A stretch of DNA of 64,000 bases from Phytoactinopolyspora halophila (lineage in GTDB: Bacteria; Actinomycetota; Actinomycetes; Jiangellales; Jiangellaceae): NCBI RefSeq assembly GCF_003287285.1, contig NZ_QMIG01000001.1:248001-312000 (forward strand), read 5' to 3'. Both the position numbers and the translations under genes were made by a program. Positions 1 to 8,425 of the stretch are shown one piece after another; positions within the stretch are counted from its first letter, which is position 1, and the number at the start of each line of letters is the position of its first letter. The notes beneath the pieces were generated by a model that saw only the letters and a list, made by a program, of their open reading frames with translations, had not been told where the DNA came from and ran no database searches.

Positions 1-1
1 G

Positions 2-1297
2 ATGGTCCTGTCCGGACGGCTAGCCCTCGTCGCCGTGCTCGCCGCCGTCGCCGTCGCGACGGTAGCGCCGTCGGCTATCGGCGTGCTGCTCGCGACCTGG
101 CTCATCTTGGTTTTGGGCCTGATCGACACGGCTCTGGCCGGGGCGGTGCGGCAACTCTCGTTCGACCGGTCCGGCGACACCACGGTTCGCCTTGGCGAAA
201 CGGCGACGGTCACGTTGACCATGCACAACCACGGCCGGCGCCGGGTGCGAGGATTGCTCCGGGACGCGTGGCCTCCGTCCGCGGGGGTAGCTACCGACCG
301 GTTCCGCGTGGACGCCCCGGCGGGCGGATGGCACGCATTCGATGTCCGTCTGCACCCCACCCGTCGCGGCGATCGAACCGCCGACCGCGTCACCGTCCGC
401 AGCATGGGCCCGCTCGGCCTGGCCGGGCGGCAAGCCTCCCATGCCGCGGCATGGACGGTGCGAGTGTTGCCGCCATTTCACGCACGCCGGCACCTGCCCG
501 CCAGGCTGGCGCGGCTGCGCGAACTGGACGGGCGTTCGGCCGTGCTCACCCGGGGCGCCGGCACCGAATTCGACTCGCTGCGGGAGTACGTCGTGGGGGA
601 CGACACCCGATCCATCGACTGGCGCGCCACGGCACGGCGCGGCGACGTCGTGGTCCGGACCTGGCGCCCGGAACGCGACCGGCACGTCCTCGTCGTCCTC
701 GACACCGGCCGCACGTCCGCCGCGCGCGTGGGCGACGCGCCCCGGCTCGACGCCGCGATGGACGCCGCCCTGCTACTGGGCACCGTGGCCGCACGGGCCG
801 GCGACCGCGTCGAGTTGCTCGCCTACGACCGCCGCGTCCGCGCGGCAGTCGAGCGTCCTGCAGCCACCGAGATCCTGCCTCGCATGGTCAACGCCCTGGC
901 CACCGTGGAGCCCGAACTGCTCGAAACCGACCATCGCGGGCTTGCCGCCGAGATACGAGCGCGGGCCGGGCGGCACGCGCTCGTGGTACTGATCACCGGC
1001 ATCGACTCGGGCACCGTGGAGCAAGGGCTGCTTCCCCTGGTGAATGGGCTGACGCAACGGCACACCGTTCTCGTCGCATCGGTTGCCGATCCACGCTTGG
1101 CGGAGATGGCGGCCGCTCGGGAGAATGCGTCGGCGGTCTACCGGGCCGCCGCCGCGGAGCACGACCGGCAGGGCCGCGACCAGGTGGCCGATCTCCTCCG
1201 GCAGCGAGGCGCGCACGTGGTCGATGCCGCACCGGGTGAGCTACCACCCGCGCTCGCCGATGCCTACCTGGACCTCAAGGCCGCCGGCCAGCTCTGA
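2..1297 (+). CDS. DUF58 domain-containing protein
   Basis: A 431-residue protein with two N-terminal hydrophobic segments (about residues 5-45) and a DUF58 region around residues 190-235, where the family signature R-x-Y-x-x-GD-x-x-R-x-I-x-W is visible as REYVVGDDTRSIDWRA. The later part has a von Willebrand A-like fold pattern (LVVLDTG). DUF58 proteins usually sit beside a MoxR AAA ATPase and membrane partners; the upstream neighbour is outside the window. The ATG at position 2 gives an N-terminus like that of relatives, but an earlier start outside the window cannot be excluded. SpoIIM and RDD genes that often accompany it lie 5 kb away, beyond a protease and a sugar transporter. The molecular role of the family is poorly known. 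Confidence 0.85.
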   Translation: MVLSGRLALVAVLAAVAVATVAPSAIGVLLATWLILVLGLIDTALAGAVRQLSFDRSGDTTVRLGETATVTLTMHNHGRRRVRGLLRDAWPPSAGVATDRFRVDAPAGGWHAFDVRLHPTRRGDRTADRVTVRSMGPLGLAGRQASHAAAWTVRVLPPFHARRHLPARLARLRELDGRSAVLTRGAGTEFDSLREYVVGDDTRSIDWRATARRGDVVVRTWRPERDRHVLVVLDTGRTSAARVGDAPRLDAAMDAALLLGTVAARAGDRVELLAYDRRVRAAVERPAATEILPRMVNALATVEPELLETDHRGLAAEIRARAGRHALVVLITGIDSGTVEQGLLPLVNGLTQRHTVLVASVADPRLAEMAAARENASAVYRAAAAEHDRQGRDQVADLLRQRGAHVVDAAPGELPPALADAYLDLKAAGQL

Positions 1298-1321
1298 TCC
1301 CCCGGCACATACGAGAAACCG

Positions 1322-1371
1322 TGATCATGAACACTAGCCGGCAATATATGGCCGGCTAGTGTTCATGATCA
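1322..1371. terminator. Bidirectional 21-bp hairpin between convergent genes
   Basis: A perfect inverted repeat with 21-base arms (1322-1342 and 1351-1371) and an 8-base AT-rich loop lies between the stop codons of the DUF58 gene and the oppositely oriented protease gene. Its outer part starts TGATCATGAA, a sequence shared with hairpins at 13306 and 45392. Its position suggests a bidirectional terminator. There is no strong T-tract. Confidence 0.7.
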
Positions 1372-1394
1372 TCGGGGAGGGGGAGGTGGGAGGG

Positions 1395-2540
1395 TTATTG
1401 CGTGACGAGTGTCAGGTTCCACGCGTTCAGCATCGGGTTGACCGGCTGGAAGTAGGTCTGCGGCCGACCACCGGAACCGCAGAAGCCAGAGCCGCCAGAC
1501 GTGACGCCCTGGGCGTTGATCCCCGCCGCGATGAACGACCCACCGGAGTCACCCGGCCGGGCGCAGGCACTCGTCCGGGTCAGCCCGCGCACCGGGCCCT
1601 GCGAGTAGTTCACGGTCTGGTTGTAGGCCTCGATCTGCCCGCACCGGTAGCCGCTGGTCCGCCCGGACCGGCAGGTCGTCGCGCCGATCGGCGCCACGTC
1701 CGAACCGTTCACCTGCGCGTAAGTGCCGTTCCAGCGGGACACCTGGGAGGTCACGCTCCAGTTCTGATTGACCGAGACGTACGCGCCGTCCGAGCCCGGG
1801 AAGACCGACCGCTCGAAGACACCTTGCGAGGCACCGTTGTAACCCGTGGTCGGCGTGCCCACGTTTCCACAGTGCCCGGCGGTCACGAACCCGCGCGGTT
1901 GCACCGCGAAGCCGACCGAACACCCGGAGCCGGGAACGTCGTAGGCCGTCCCGCCAACCACGTCGTAGAACGGCTCGGGAACCGTCTCCGTGGTCTCGAC
2001 CTCGACCAGATCCGCGTCCACGCCGGTTTCCGCAAGCCACTCTGTCGCGGCGTCGTGGGCTCCCTCGGCCGCCTCCACGACGACGGTGTTCGCGGGGACG
2101 TCCACATACCAGCTGTACACTTCGGACGCGTCGGGGGCTTCCGCGTCGTCGAGAGTGGACACGACGTCGGAGAGCTCGTCCGTGCTGTGCTCGACCAGCC
2201 GCGGCGTCGCCCCGGCCCGGCGGACGTCGGCGGCTGCACGCCGGTCGGAGACCGCCACCACCAGCTCGCCGTCATCGATCCATGCTCCGACCTCGGACTC
2301 GTCCAGGGTTTTCTCCAGCCGTTCCTGGGTGTGCATCGCCTGGAGGTCGCTGGCGAACACCTCGATGGCTTCTTGCCTGCTCAGGTCGAGATCACGCTCG
2401 GCCGCGGCGAGCATCTCCGGTGTGGCCAGTTCAGCGACATCCACGTCGTCGCTGGCGGTCGCGCTCGATGTCGTGGTGAGCGCGATGACGACACTCGCGG
2501 ACAGGGTCGCCGCCGCGAGCTTGTGCACTCGTCGATCCAT
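1395..2540 (-). CDS. Secreted S1 serine protease with alpha-lytic-type prodomain (streptogrisin-like)
   Basis: A 381-residue pre-pro-protease. Residues 1-30 form a Sec signal peptide ending near SSATAS. Residues about 35-190 form the alpha-lytic/streptogrisin prodomain, which acts as a folding chaperone in this family. The mature chymotrypsin-fold domain starts near residue 193 and carries the triad His223 (TAGHC), Asp251 (PGSDGAY) and Ser332 (RPGDSGGS). Three Cys pairs are positioned as in streptogrisins. There is no C-terminal anchor, so the enzyme should be released. An SD-like AGGAGA precedes the ATG. It stands alone between the DUF58 gene and a sugar ABC operon. It differs from the anchored proteases at 32-40 kb, which carry stalks and sorting signals. 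Confidence 0.93.
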   Translation of the reverse strand: MDRRVHKLAAATLSASVVIALTTTSSATASDDVDVAELATPEMLAAAERDLDLSRQEAIEVFASDLQAMHTQERLEKTLDESEVGAWIDDGELVVAVSDRRAAADVRRAGATPRLVEHSTDELSDVVSTLDDAEAPDASEVYSWYVDVPANTVVVEAAEGAHDAATEWLAETGVDADLVEVETTETVPEPFYDVVGGTAYDVPGSGCSVGFAVQPRGFVTAGHCGNVGTPTTGYNGASQGVFERSVFPGSDGAYVSVNQNWSVTSQVSRWNGTYAQVNGSDVAPIGATTCRSGRTSGYRCGQIEAYNQTVNYSQGPVRGLTRTSACARPGDSGGSFIAAGINAQGVTSGGSGFCGSGGRPQTYFQPVNPMLNAWNLTLVTQ

Positions 2541-2688
2541 GGGATCTCCTTACGGGACGTGACGAAGGAGGAAGAACCTCCTGGGGGTATCCCGCAACGT
2601 ACGAGAAGCCCGGACATTCGGGTACATATCAGTCGGGTCATATCGCCGTCGTATGGCCACCGATGCCAACGCAACCGGGGCCGAGTTG

Positions 2689-3585
2689 TCATCCTTTGAC
2701 CGCTCCAGCTACCAGTCCCGTGGTCAGCCTCTTGTGCACGAAGAGGAAGAAGACCACCACGGGCAGCGTGAACAGCAGTGACCCGGCCATGATCGCTCCA
2801 TGGTCGACGCGCTCCTGCTCGACGAAGAAGGCGAGCCCGACCGGCAGCGTGCGCAGGGACTCGTTGCGCACGAAGGTCAAGGCAAACAGGAACTCGTTCC
2901 ACGCGGCGATCCACGCGAAGATCGACACCGCAGCGATTCCCGGTCCAGCGAGCGGCAGGACCACCCGGCGCATCGCACCGAACCGGGTGCACCCGTCGAT
3001 CAACGCGGCTTCCTCCATCTCGTTCGGAACGGAGAGGAAGAAGCCGCGAAGAATCCAGATCATCAGCGGCGTAATGAACGCCAAATACGCGACAATCAAA
3101 CCCCAGAGGCTGCCCGTCAATCCGAAGTTGCGCATCACGATAAAGAGCGGGATGAGCAGCACGACGACCGGGAACAGCTGGGTGGCCAGCACGATCAGTG
3201 CCAGATACTTCCGCAACGGGATCCGGAACCGGGCCAGCGCGTACCCGGCCAGCGTGGCGACCACCAGCCCGATGGCGGTCGTACCGAGAGTGACGATCAG
3301 CGAGTTACGCAGATACCTGCCGAAACCCCGGTCGATCACCTGGGGGAACCGATCCCACACCAGCTCTGATGGCCACCAGACCGGGTCGGGTGTGATGATC
3401 TCTTCCTGGGGTTTGATCGCGGTGATGGCCATCCAGTACAGCGGAAAGATCGCGAACAGCCCGACCGCGATGGCCGCGACGTAGATCATGATTCGCGAGG
3501 CCAGTTTCCGGCGGCGGACCTGGCCGGCCGTCTTGTAGTGAGGACCGGATCCGGACGCCGTGGCCGGCGTGAGCGAGCTCGTCAT
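2689..3585 (-). CDS. Carbohydrate ABC transporter permease (MalG/CUT1 type)
   Basis: A 298-residue inner-membrane permease with six predicted transmembrane segments and the CUT1 EAA loop visible as EEAALIDG followed by VVLPLAGPG, which docks to the ATPase. The ATG at 3585 overlaps the upstream permease stop (ATGA), so the two are translationally coupled. It is the last gene of a binding protein-permease-permease operon. No ATPase gene is present, as is common in actinomycetes, where a shared MsiK-type ATPase energises several importers. Much longer in-frame upstream extension exists but overlaps the preceding gene and lacks permease features. Confidence 0.93.
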   Translation of the reverse strand: MTSSLTPATASGSGPHYKTAGQVRRRKLASRIMIYVAAIAVGLFAIFPLYWMAITAIKPQEEIITPDPVWWPSELVWDRFPQVIDRGFGRYLRNSLIVTLGTTAIGLVVATLAGYALARFRIPLRKYLALIVLATQLFPVVVLLIPLFIVMRNFGLTGSLWGLIVAYLAFITPLMIWILRGFFLSVPNEMEEAALIDGCTRFGAMRRVVLPLAGPGIAAVSIFAWIAAWNEFLFALTFVRNESLRTLPVGLAFFVEQERVDHGAIMAGSLLFTLPVVVFFLFVHKRLTTGLVAGAVKG

Positions 3586-4583
3586 GAGATCTGCTCCTCC
3601 TCGCGGATCAACTTGATGTAGACGATCGTGATGGCGATCAATATGAAGAACAGGACCATGGCGAGCGCCGCACCCATGCCCCATTCGCTCTGGGTGATGC
3701 CCTCGACGTACGTGCTGACCGACAGCACCTCCGTACGCCGCGCCGGGCCTCCCCCGGTGAGCACCCAGACCTGGTCGAACATCTTGAAATCCCAGATCGT
3801 CGAGATCACGACGAGCACGAGCAGCAACGGTTTGAGCATCGGCAAGGTGATCATACGCAGCCGCTGCCACGCGTTCGTGCCATCCAGCTTGGAGGCTTCG
3901 ATGACGTCGGCAGGGATCGTCTGAAGGCCTGCGAGCAGGGCGATCGTCACGAACGGGAACGACTGCCAGATGACCACGATTCCGACGACCGCGAACGCCG
4001 TGTAGAACTCCGTGAACCAGGAGAAGTCTTCGAACTGCGCGAACCCGAGCGATGTGAACACCCAGTTGATGACGCCGTATTGCCCATCGAACAGCCACTG
4101 CCACACGAACGACGCCGCGATGTGCGGGATCGCCCATGGAAGCAAGACGAGCACGCCCAACAGGGTGCGGCCCCGGAACGGCTGGTTGAGCAGCAGCGCT
4201 ACGGCAATTCCGAGGACCATGGTTCCGACGACGCAGACCAGCCCGAACACGACGGTCGTGATCGCCGAACGACGCAGGATGGGGTCGGAGAAGATCTCGG
4301 CATAGTTGGCGAGACCAACGAAGTCCATGTCGCCCTCGGTGAGGGCGCGGATACCCGACGCGTCGGTGAACGACAGCCACGCGGTCCGAAAGACCGGGAA
4401 TCCCACCAGCCCGACAATGAACAGGAGGGCCGGAGCGATCAGCAGGAGTGGGAAGATCCTGTCGTCGAAGATCCTCCGCCAGGAACGCCCCGGACGTGGC
4501 GGTGACGGCGCAGGCTCCCCGGGGCCCGGGCCGGAGACGACGGCTGGCCCGCCTCCCCGGCCCGGTATCCGAGACTGGTTCAA
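3582..4583 (-). CDS. Sugar ABC transporter permease (MalF/UgpA type), probable TTG start
   Basis: About 333 residues: a basic, proline-rich N-terminus, then six transmembrane segments starting near FPLLLIAPALL, and the EAA loop (EASKLDG ... ITLPML). It pairs with the permease downstream to form the channel of a CUT1 importer. No ATG or GTG occurs in a sensible position between the end of the binding-protein gene and the first membrane segment. The best start is a TTG at 4583 that overlaps the upstream stop as TTGA. The start is therefore an inference; the rest of the gene is clear. Confidence 0.88.
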   Translation of the reverse strand: MNQSRIPGRGGGPAVVSGPGPGEPAPSPPRPGRSWRRIFDDRIFPLLLIAPALLFIVGLVGFPVFRTAWLSFTDASGIRALTEGDMDFVGLANYAEIFSDPILRRSAITTVVFGLVCVVGTMVLGIAVALLLNQPFRGRTLLGVLVLLPWAIPHIAASFVWQWLFDGQYGVINWVFTSLGFAQFEDFSWFTEFYTAFAVVGIVVIWQSFPFVTIALLAGLQTIPADVIEASKLDGTNAWQRLRMITLPMLKPLLLVLVVISTIWDFKMFDQVWVLTGGGPARRTEVLSVSTYVEGITQSEWGMGAALAMVLFFILIAITIVYIKLIREEEQIS

Positions 4584-5884
4584 CTCGTACCGTCCTCGGC
4601 GCGGCTGCGGATCTCTTCGTCGAGGTTGGCTGCGGCCTCTTCGACCGTGAAGTTGCCGGCCATGAGCTCCTGCAAGGTGTCCTTCACTGCGGTGGCGCCT
4701 TCCATGGCCCCCCACCATCCGGCCACCGGGTAGGCACGAGCGTGCTCGATGAACTGTTCGGCAGCAACCGGGGAGAGCCAGTCGTCCTCGTCGACCGTCG
4801 CCTCGGCCTCGTCAACGGTGCCGGGGAAGAATCCGGTCGTTTCGGCGAAATCCGTGGCCTGTTCGGGCGCAACCACGAACTCCGCGAACGCCGCCGCCAG
4901 TTCTTTCTGCTCCGACTCCTCGAACACGACGAGATGGCTGCCACCCGCGAGCGTGTCGCGGCTACCGCCCGGCCCCTCCGGGAGGAGCACCGCACCGATG
5001 TTGCCCTCCAGGTCCGGATTGTCTTCCACCAGGCCCGTGACCTGCCACGGCAACGCGACAACCATGGCCGACTCTTCGTTCGCGAACTCCTCGGCGAGAC
5101 TCAACGACGTGAAATCGTCGGTCTCCGCATCGGCCGGGCTCCATCCCTTCTCCCACAGGGTCTGGAAGTACTCCAACGCCTGGTGACCGGCATCTGTGTC
5201 GAATCCCGGAACCCAACTGTCACCCTCCTCGGTAGCGATCTCGCCACCGGCCTGCCAGATCAACGGCAGGAAGTAGTGCTGGTTGTTGGCAGCGACCTGG
5301 AACGGCGAGATGTCGAACTCGGCGGCGATCTTCTCTCCGACTTCGAGCATGTCGTCCCAGGTCTGTGGGGGTTCCAGGCCTGCTTCTTCGAAAATGTCGG
5401 TGCGATAGAGCAGGATCCGGGAGCCGCCGTACCACGGATAGCCGTAGGCAGCCCCGTCGAAGATCGCAGACTCTTCCAGAACCGGCACGTAGTCGGTGCC
5501 GCTAAGATCCGCCTCGGCCAGCACGCCTTCCTCGGCGAACTCGGGTGTCCAGGTGTTGCCGGACTCGGCGAGGTCAGGTACTTCTCCGGCAACGATCGCA
5601 TTGGTGTAGTGATCCTTGCCAGCGCTCCAGGGGACGTACTCGATGTTCACGGTGACGTCCTCGTGCTCGGCTTCGAAGGCGTCGGCCATCGAACCGACGC
5701 TGGTACCGACGGGGTCGTCCCCACCCCCCATGATCCAGACGGTGAGCTCGCCAGAGTACCCCTCTTCCGGATCCGGAGCCGCTGCCCCGTCTCCGTCGTC
5801 GTCACCGCCGCACGCCGCCAGCACGAGCGCCAGGGCCGTGGCAACGGTGCCCCCGTTCAGGACTCTCTTGGTGCCAGATCTCAT
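4580..5884 (-). CDS. Sugar ABC transporter lipoprotein substrate-binding protein
   Basis: A 434-residue family-1 extracellular solute-binding protein. The N-terminus is a lipoprotein signal with lipobox VLAACGG (Cys about residue 21), followed by an acidic DDDGDG linker. Typical CUT1 features follow: LTVWIMGG, a WDDM motif and YGYPWYGGS. The ATG at 5884 was chosen because it starts the signal peptide and has purine-rich AGGGG and AAGG sequences just upstream; an in-frame extension to 6064 has no signal-peptide character. It heads a three-gene importer operon. A DasR-like operator lies about 200 bp upstream (6086-6099), which hints at amino-sugar or chito-oligosaccharide uptake, but no enzyme gene in the operon confirms the substrate. 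Confidence 0.92.
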   Translation of the reverse strand: MRSGTKRVLNGGTVATALALVLAACGGDDDGDGAAAPDPEEGYSGELTVWIMGGGDDPVGTSVGSMADAFEAEHEDVTVNIEYVPWSAGKDHYTNAIVAGEVPDLAESGNTWTPEFAEEGVLAEADLSGTDYVPVLEESAIFDGAAYGYPWYGGSRILLYRTDIFEEAGLEPPQTWDDMLEVGEKIAAEFDISPFQVAANNQHYFLPLIWQAGGEIATEEGDSWVPGFDTDAGHQALEYFQTLWEKGWSPADAETDDFTSLSLAEEFANEESAMVVALPWQVTGLVEDNPDLEGNIGAVLLPEGPGGSRDTLAGGSHLVVFEESEQKELAAAFAEFVVAPEQATDFAETTGFFPGTVDEAEATVDEDDWLSPVAAEQFIEHARAYPVAGWWGAMEGATAVKDTLQELMAGNFTVEEAAANLDEEIRSRAEDGTS

Positions 5885-6085
5885 GTCCTTACCCCTTCTA
5901 TCGAGGCGGTGTCCGTCCGCTCGCGCACCACGACCGTCGCTCGCGTTCAGCTCGGTGACGGGGCATGTCGCCCGGCGTCTGGGGCACTTGTGGCGGTACA
6001 CGTGCCATGTCGTACGAGGTTGTCGATCAGCAGACCGGTGGCCCGGCGCCGCAATAGGAAACAAGGTTAACGAATGGTAGTCCCA

Positions 6086-6099
6086 TTGGTCTAGACAGT
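6086..6099. promoter_or_regulatory. DasR/GntR-like operator (dre-like)
   Basis: TTGGTCTAGACAGT is centred on the perfect palindrome GTCTAGAC and closely matches the known DasR dre pattern TGGTCTAGACCA (HutC subfamily of GntR regulators). It lies between the start of the binding-protein gene (5884) and the stop of the SpoIIM gene (6143), in the only place that could control the sugar importer. No GntR gene is in the window. Confidence 0.5.
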
Positions 6100-6142
6100 G
6101 ATCTAAACGAGACTGTCCGGTGTCCGGACTGTTGACCTGGCG

Positions 6143-7144
6143 CTAGGCAGCGGCCGGCAGCGTGCTGCCGCGCAGCGATTCCTCCAGGTCACCCACCTCG
6201 CCGGCCGCAACGGCGCGGCGGCCGAACACCCACACGTACGTCAGGAAGGCCACCTCGGCCAGCACGCCCACACCGACACGGCCCCAGGTGGGAAGGGGAG
6301 ATGGTGTCACGAATCCTTCGATGATTCCGGAAATCAGCAGCACGCCCGCGAGCCCGACGGCCATTCCGACAGCCGCCCGCCCGGCCTGGGCCAGTGCTTC
6401 CGCACGAGTCGACGAACCCGGATCGATCACGGTCCATCCCAGCCGCAGGCCAGCACCGGCCGCCACCAGTACGACGGTGAGCTCCAGCAGGCCATGCGGC
6501 GTGATGAGGCCGAAGAAGACATCGAGCCGACCGGCCGAAGCCATCAGGCCAGCGGCCACCGCGATGTTCATGACGTTGACACCCAAGATGTAGATCACCG
6601 GGATGCCCAGAAAGATTCCAAGTGCGAGACACGCCGCCGCGACCCATGCATTGTTGATCCACACCTGGGTCGCGAACGAACCCGCGGGATGGGCGGAGTA
6701 GTAGTCCTCGAATTCGTGCTCGACGAGTTGGCGGATCTCTTCCGGCGCACCGATGGTGGCCTGTACGGCCGGGGTCGCTTCCACCCACCACGCCACCGCC
6801 ACAGCAGCGATGACGAACGCCGCGGCGACACCCAGCCACCAGTACCTGTTGCGATAGACGGTGGCCGGGAATCCTACGGTGAGAAACCAGAGGACGTCGT
6901 TCCACCCCGGATCGCGGGTCCCCGACACCACGGACCGGGCACGGGCCACGAGACTCGACAACTTGCCGACCAGCACGGGATCGGGCGCCGACGAACGTAC
7001 GATCGCCAGGTGAGTGGACACCTCCCGATACAGCTTCACCAGCTCGTCTGCCTCGGGACCGGAAAGCTTGCCCCGGCGCCGGACCAGCGAGTTCAGCCGG
7101 TTCCACTCCTCCTGATGGGCCGCGATGAACGCATCGACGTCCAC
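6143..7144 (-). CDS. Stage II sporulation protein M (SpoIIM/DUF95) family membrane protein
   Basis: A 333-residue integral membrane protein. Residues 1-85 are a soluble helical domain rich in charged residues, which starts with the family-typical pattern AHQEEWNRLNSLV. Several hydrophobic segments follow from about residue 105 to 320. The family is named after Bacillus SpoIIM, but in actinobacteria it usually sits next to an RDD protein, MoxR and DUF58, as here. It is divergent from the RDD gene at 7399. The start at 7144 gives the expected N-terminus. Confidence 0.9.
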   Translation of the reverse strand: MDVDAFIAAHQEEWNRLNSLVRRRGKLSGPEADELVKLYREVSTHLAIVRSSAPDPVLVGKLSSLVARARSVVSGTRDPGWNDVLWFLTVGFPATVYRNRYWWLGVAAAFVIAAVAVAWWVEATPAVQATIGAPEEIRQLVEHEFEDYYSAHPAGSFATQVWINNAWVAAACLALGIFLGIPVIYILGVNVMNIAVAAGLMASAGRLDVFFGLITPHGLLELTVVLVAAGAGLRLGWTVIDPGSSTRAEALAQAGRAAVGMAVGLAGVLLISGIIEGFVTPSPLPTWGRVGVGVLAEVAFLTYVWVFGRRAVAAGEVGDLEESLRGSTLPAAA

Positions 7145-7398
7145 AAGACTCCCTTCCGAGCGCCCCTCCCGGCTTCCGGCACCCGATCGACATGCTGATC
7201 GGGACGTGCTGATCGGGTGGTCGCCGTACGGCGACCACGGTCATGACGCTATCAAGCGTTTCTCCTGCTGCCACCGTCGCTGGCGGCAGCATGCACTGCC
7301 GGCCCCTCATACTCTGGCGACGAGCACGCCTTGACTCTGCGCGGTATTCGGGAAATGCGCGATGCCCGGCACCGCCCGCATCGGGGAGACTGGTCGGT

Positions 7399-8328
7399 AT
7401 GAGCGATGTGATCACCGGGGAAGCCGTCCCGCTTGAACTGCGCGTGGCCAAACTCCCGTCTCGAGCTCTGGCGATCATCATCGATGCCGCGGTCTACGCC
7501 GCCATCGGCCTCGCATTGTTCATCCTGGTCGGTACGGTCATCCCGGCCGTCGATACCGCGCTGGCCACCGCCCTCGGTCTGGCCGCCGTCATCACGATGC
7601 TCGTCGCCGTGCCCACGGCGGTGGAAACGCTGACGCGGGGCCGTTCGGTCGGCAAGCTCGCCCTGGGACTTCGGGTCGTACGCGACGACGGCGGAGCGAT
7701 CCGCGCGCGGCACGCGCTCGTACGCGCGCTCGCCGGCGTGTTCGCGGACTTCGTGGTCACCCTCGGCGTGGGGGCGGTCTTCTGCTCCATGCTCAACGAA
7801 CGCGGCAAGCGCATCGGTGACGTTCTTGCAGGAACGCTCGTGCTACGCGAACGCGTTCCCGCCTCGTCGGGGCTCCCTCCGATGCCGCCGCAGCTCGCTA
7901 GCTGGGCCTCCGGTCTCGAACTCTCGCAACTACCCGACGATCTCGCACTCTCCGCGCGCAGCTTCGTGAGCCGCCTGCCGCAGCTCTCCCCCCAGGTACG
8001 CGACGATCTCGGAGCTCGGCTCGCCGATCAGGTCGCCACGGTGGTCAGCCCACCCCCGCCGGCGGACGTACCGGCATGGGCCTACCTCGTGGCCGTGCTC
8101 AACGAACGCGCCCGGCGCGACGCGGCTCGGCTCTCGCAGCAAGCGGGCACCCCCGGCCGGTACGAGTCCGGCACGACCGAAGAGTCCAGCCGGAAGCTTC
8201 CGCCCGATCCACCGCAACAGCAGCGCGAACCGGATCACACGCCCGAACCCGACCAGCAGCAGGAACCCGGGAAGGCTCCGGATTCCCCACCGGCTCCTCG
8301 GGGCGGCGGATTCGTTCCGCCCTCGTGA
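7399..8328 (+). CDS. RDD family membrane protein
   Basis: A 309-residue protein with an RDD domain in residues about 10-155. It contains the first-helix motif SRALAIIIDAA, two further hydrophobic segments and the conserved VVRDDGG and GKRIGDVLAGT motifs. The C-terminal half is soluble, Pro/Gln/Glu-rich and probably disordered. The ATG at 7399 follows GGGGAGAC; earlier in-frame starts lack RDD character. RDD domains are thought to transport small molecules, but the substrate is unknown. It is divergently oriented to its usual partner SpoIIM. Confidence 0.9.
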   Translation: MSDVITGEAVPLELRVAKLPSRALAIIIDAAVYAAIGLALFILVGTVIPAVDTALATALGLAAVITMLVAVPTAVETLTRGRSVGKLALGLRVVRDDGGAIRARHALVRALAGVFADFVVTLGVGAVFCSMLNERGKRIGDVLAGTLVLRERVPASSGLPPMPPQLASWASGLELSQLPDDLALSARSFVSRLPQLSPQVRDDLGARLADQVATVVSPPPPADVPAWAYLVAVLNERARRDAARLSQQAGTPGRYESGTTEESSRKLPPDPPQQQREPDHTPEPDQQQEPGKAPDSPPAPRGGGFVPPS

Positions 8329-8425
8329 TTCATACAGCCGACGACGACGCGAACCCGCACGTGTGGAAATGCCATCGATGTCGGAGCACGGACCCGCGTT
8401 CAGCACAGACGCGGGCACGTGGTGA

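Noticed and set aside
1322-1371. Insertion-sequence terminal repeats for the TGATCATGAA hairpins
   Set aside because: No transposase or target-site duplication is visible near any of the copies; kept as a hairpin family only.
1359-2699. Long plus-strand frame opposite the protease gene
   Set aside because: Antisense shadow caused by high GC at third positions; the minus-strand reading has a signal peptide and full protease motifs. Similar antisense frames at 4448-6070, 10957-13235, 13349-14659, 33508-34827, 35188-36813 and 38297-39730 were dismissed for the same reason.
5885-6064. N-terminal extension of the sugar-binding protein
   Set aside because: In-frame but basic and of low complexity; it would bury the lipoprotein signal peptide that begins at 5884.
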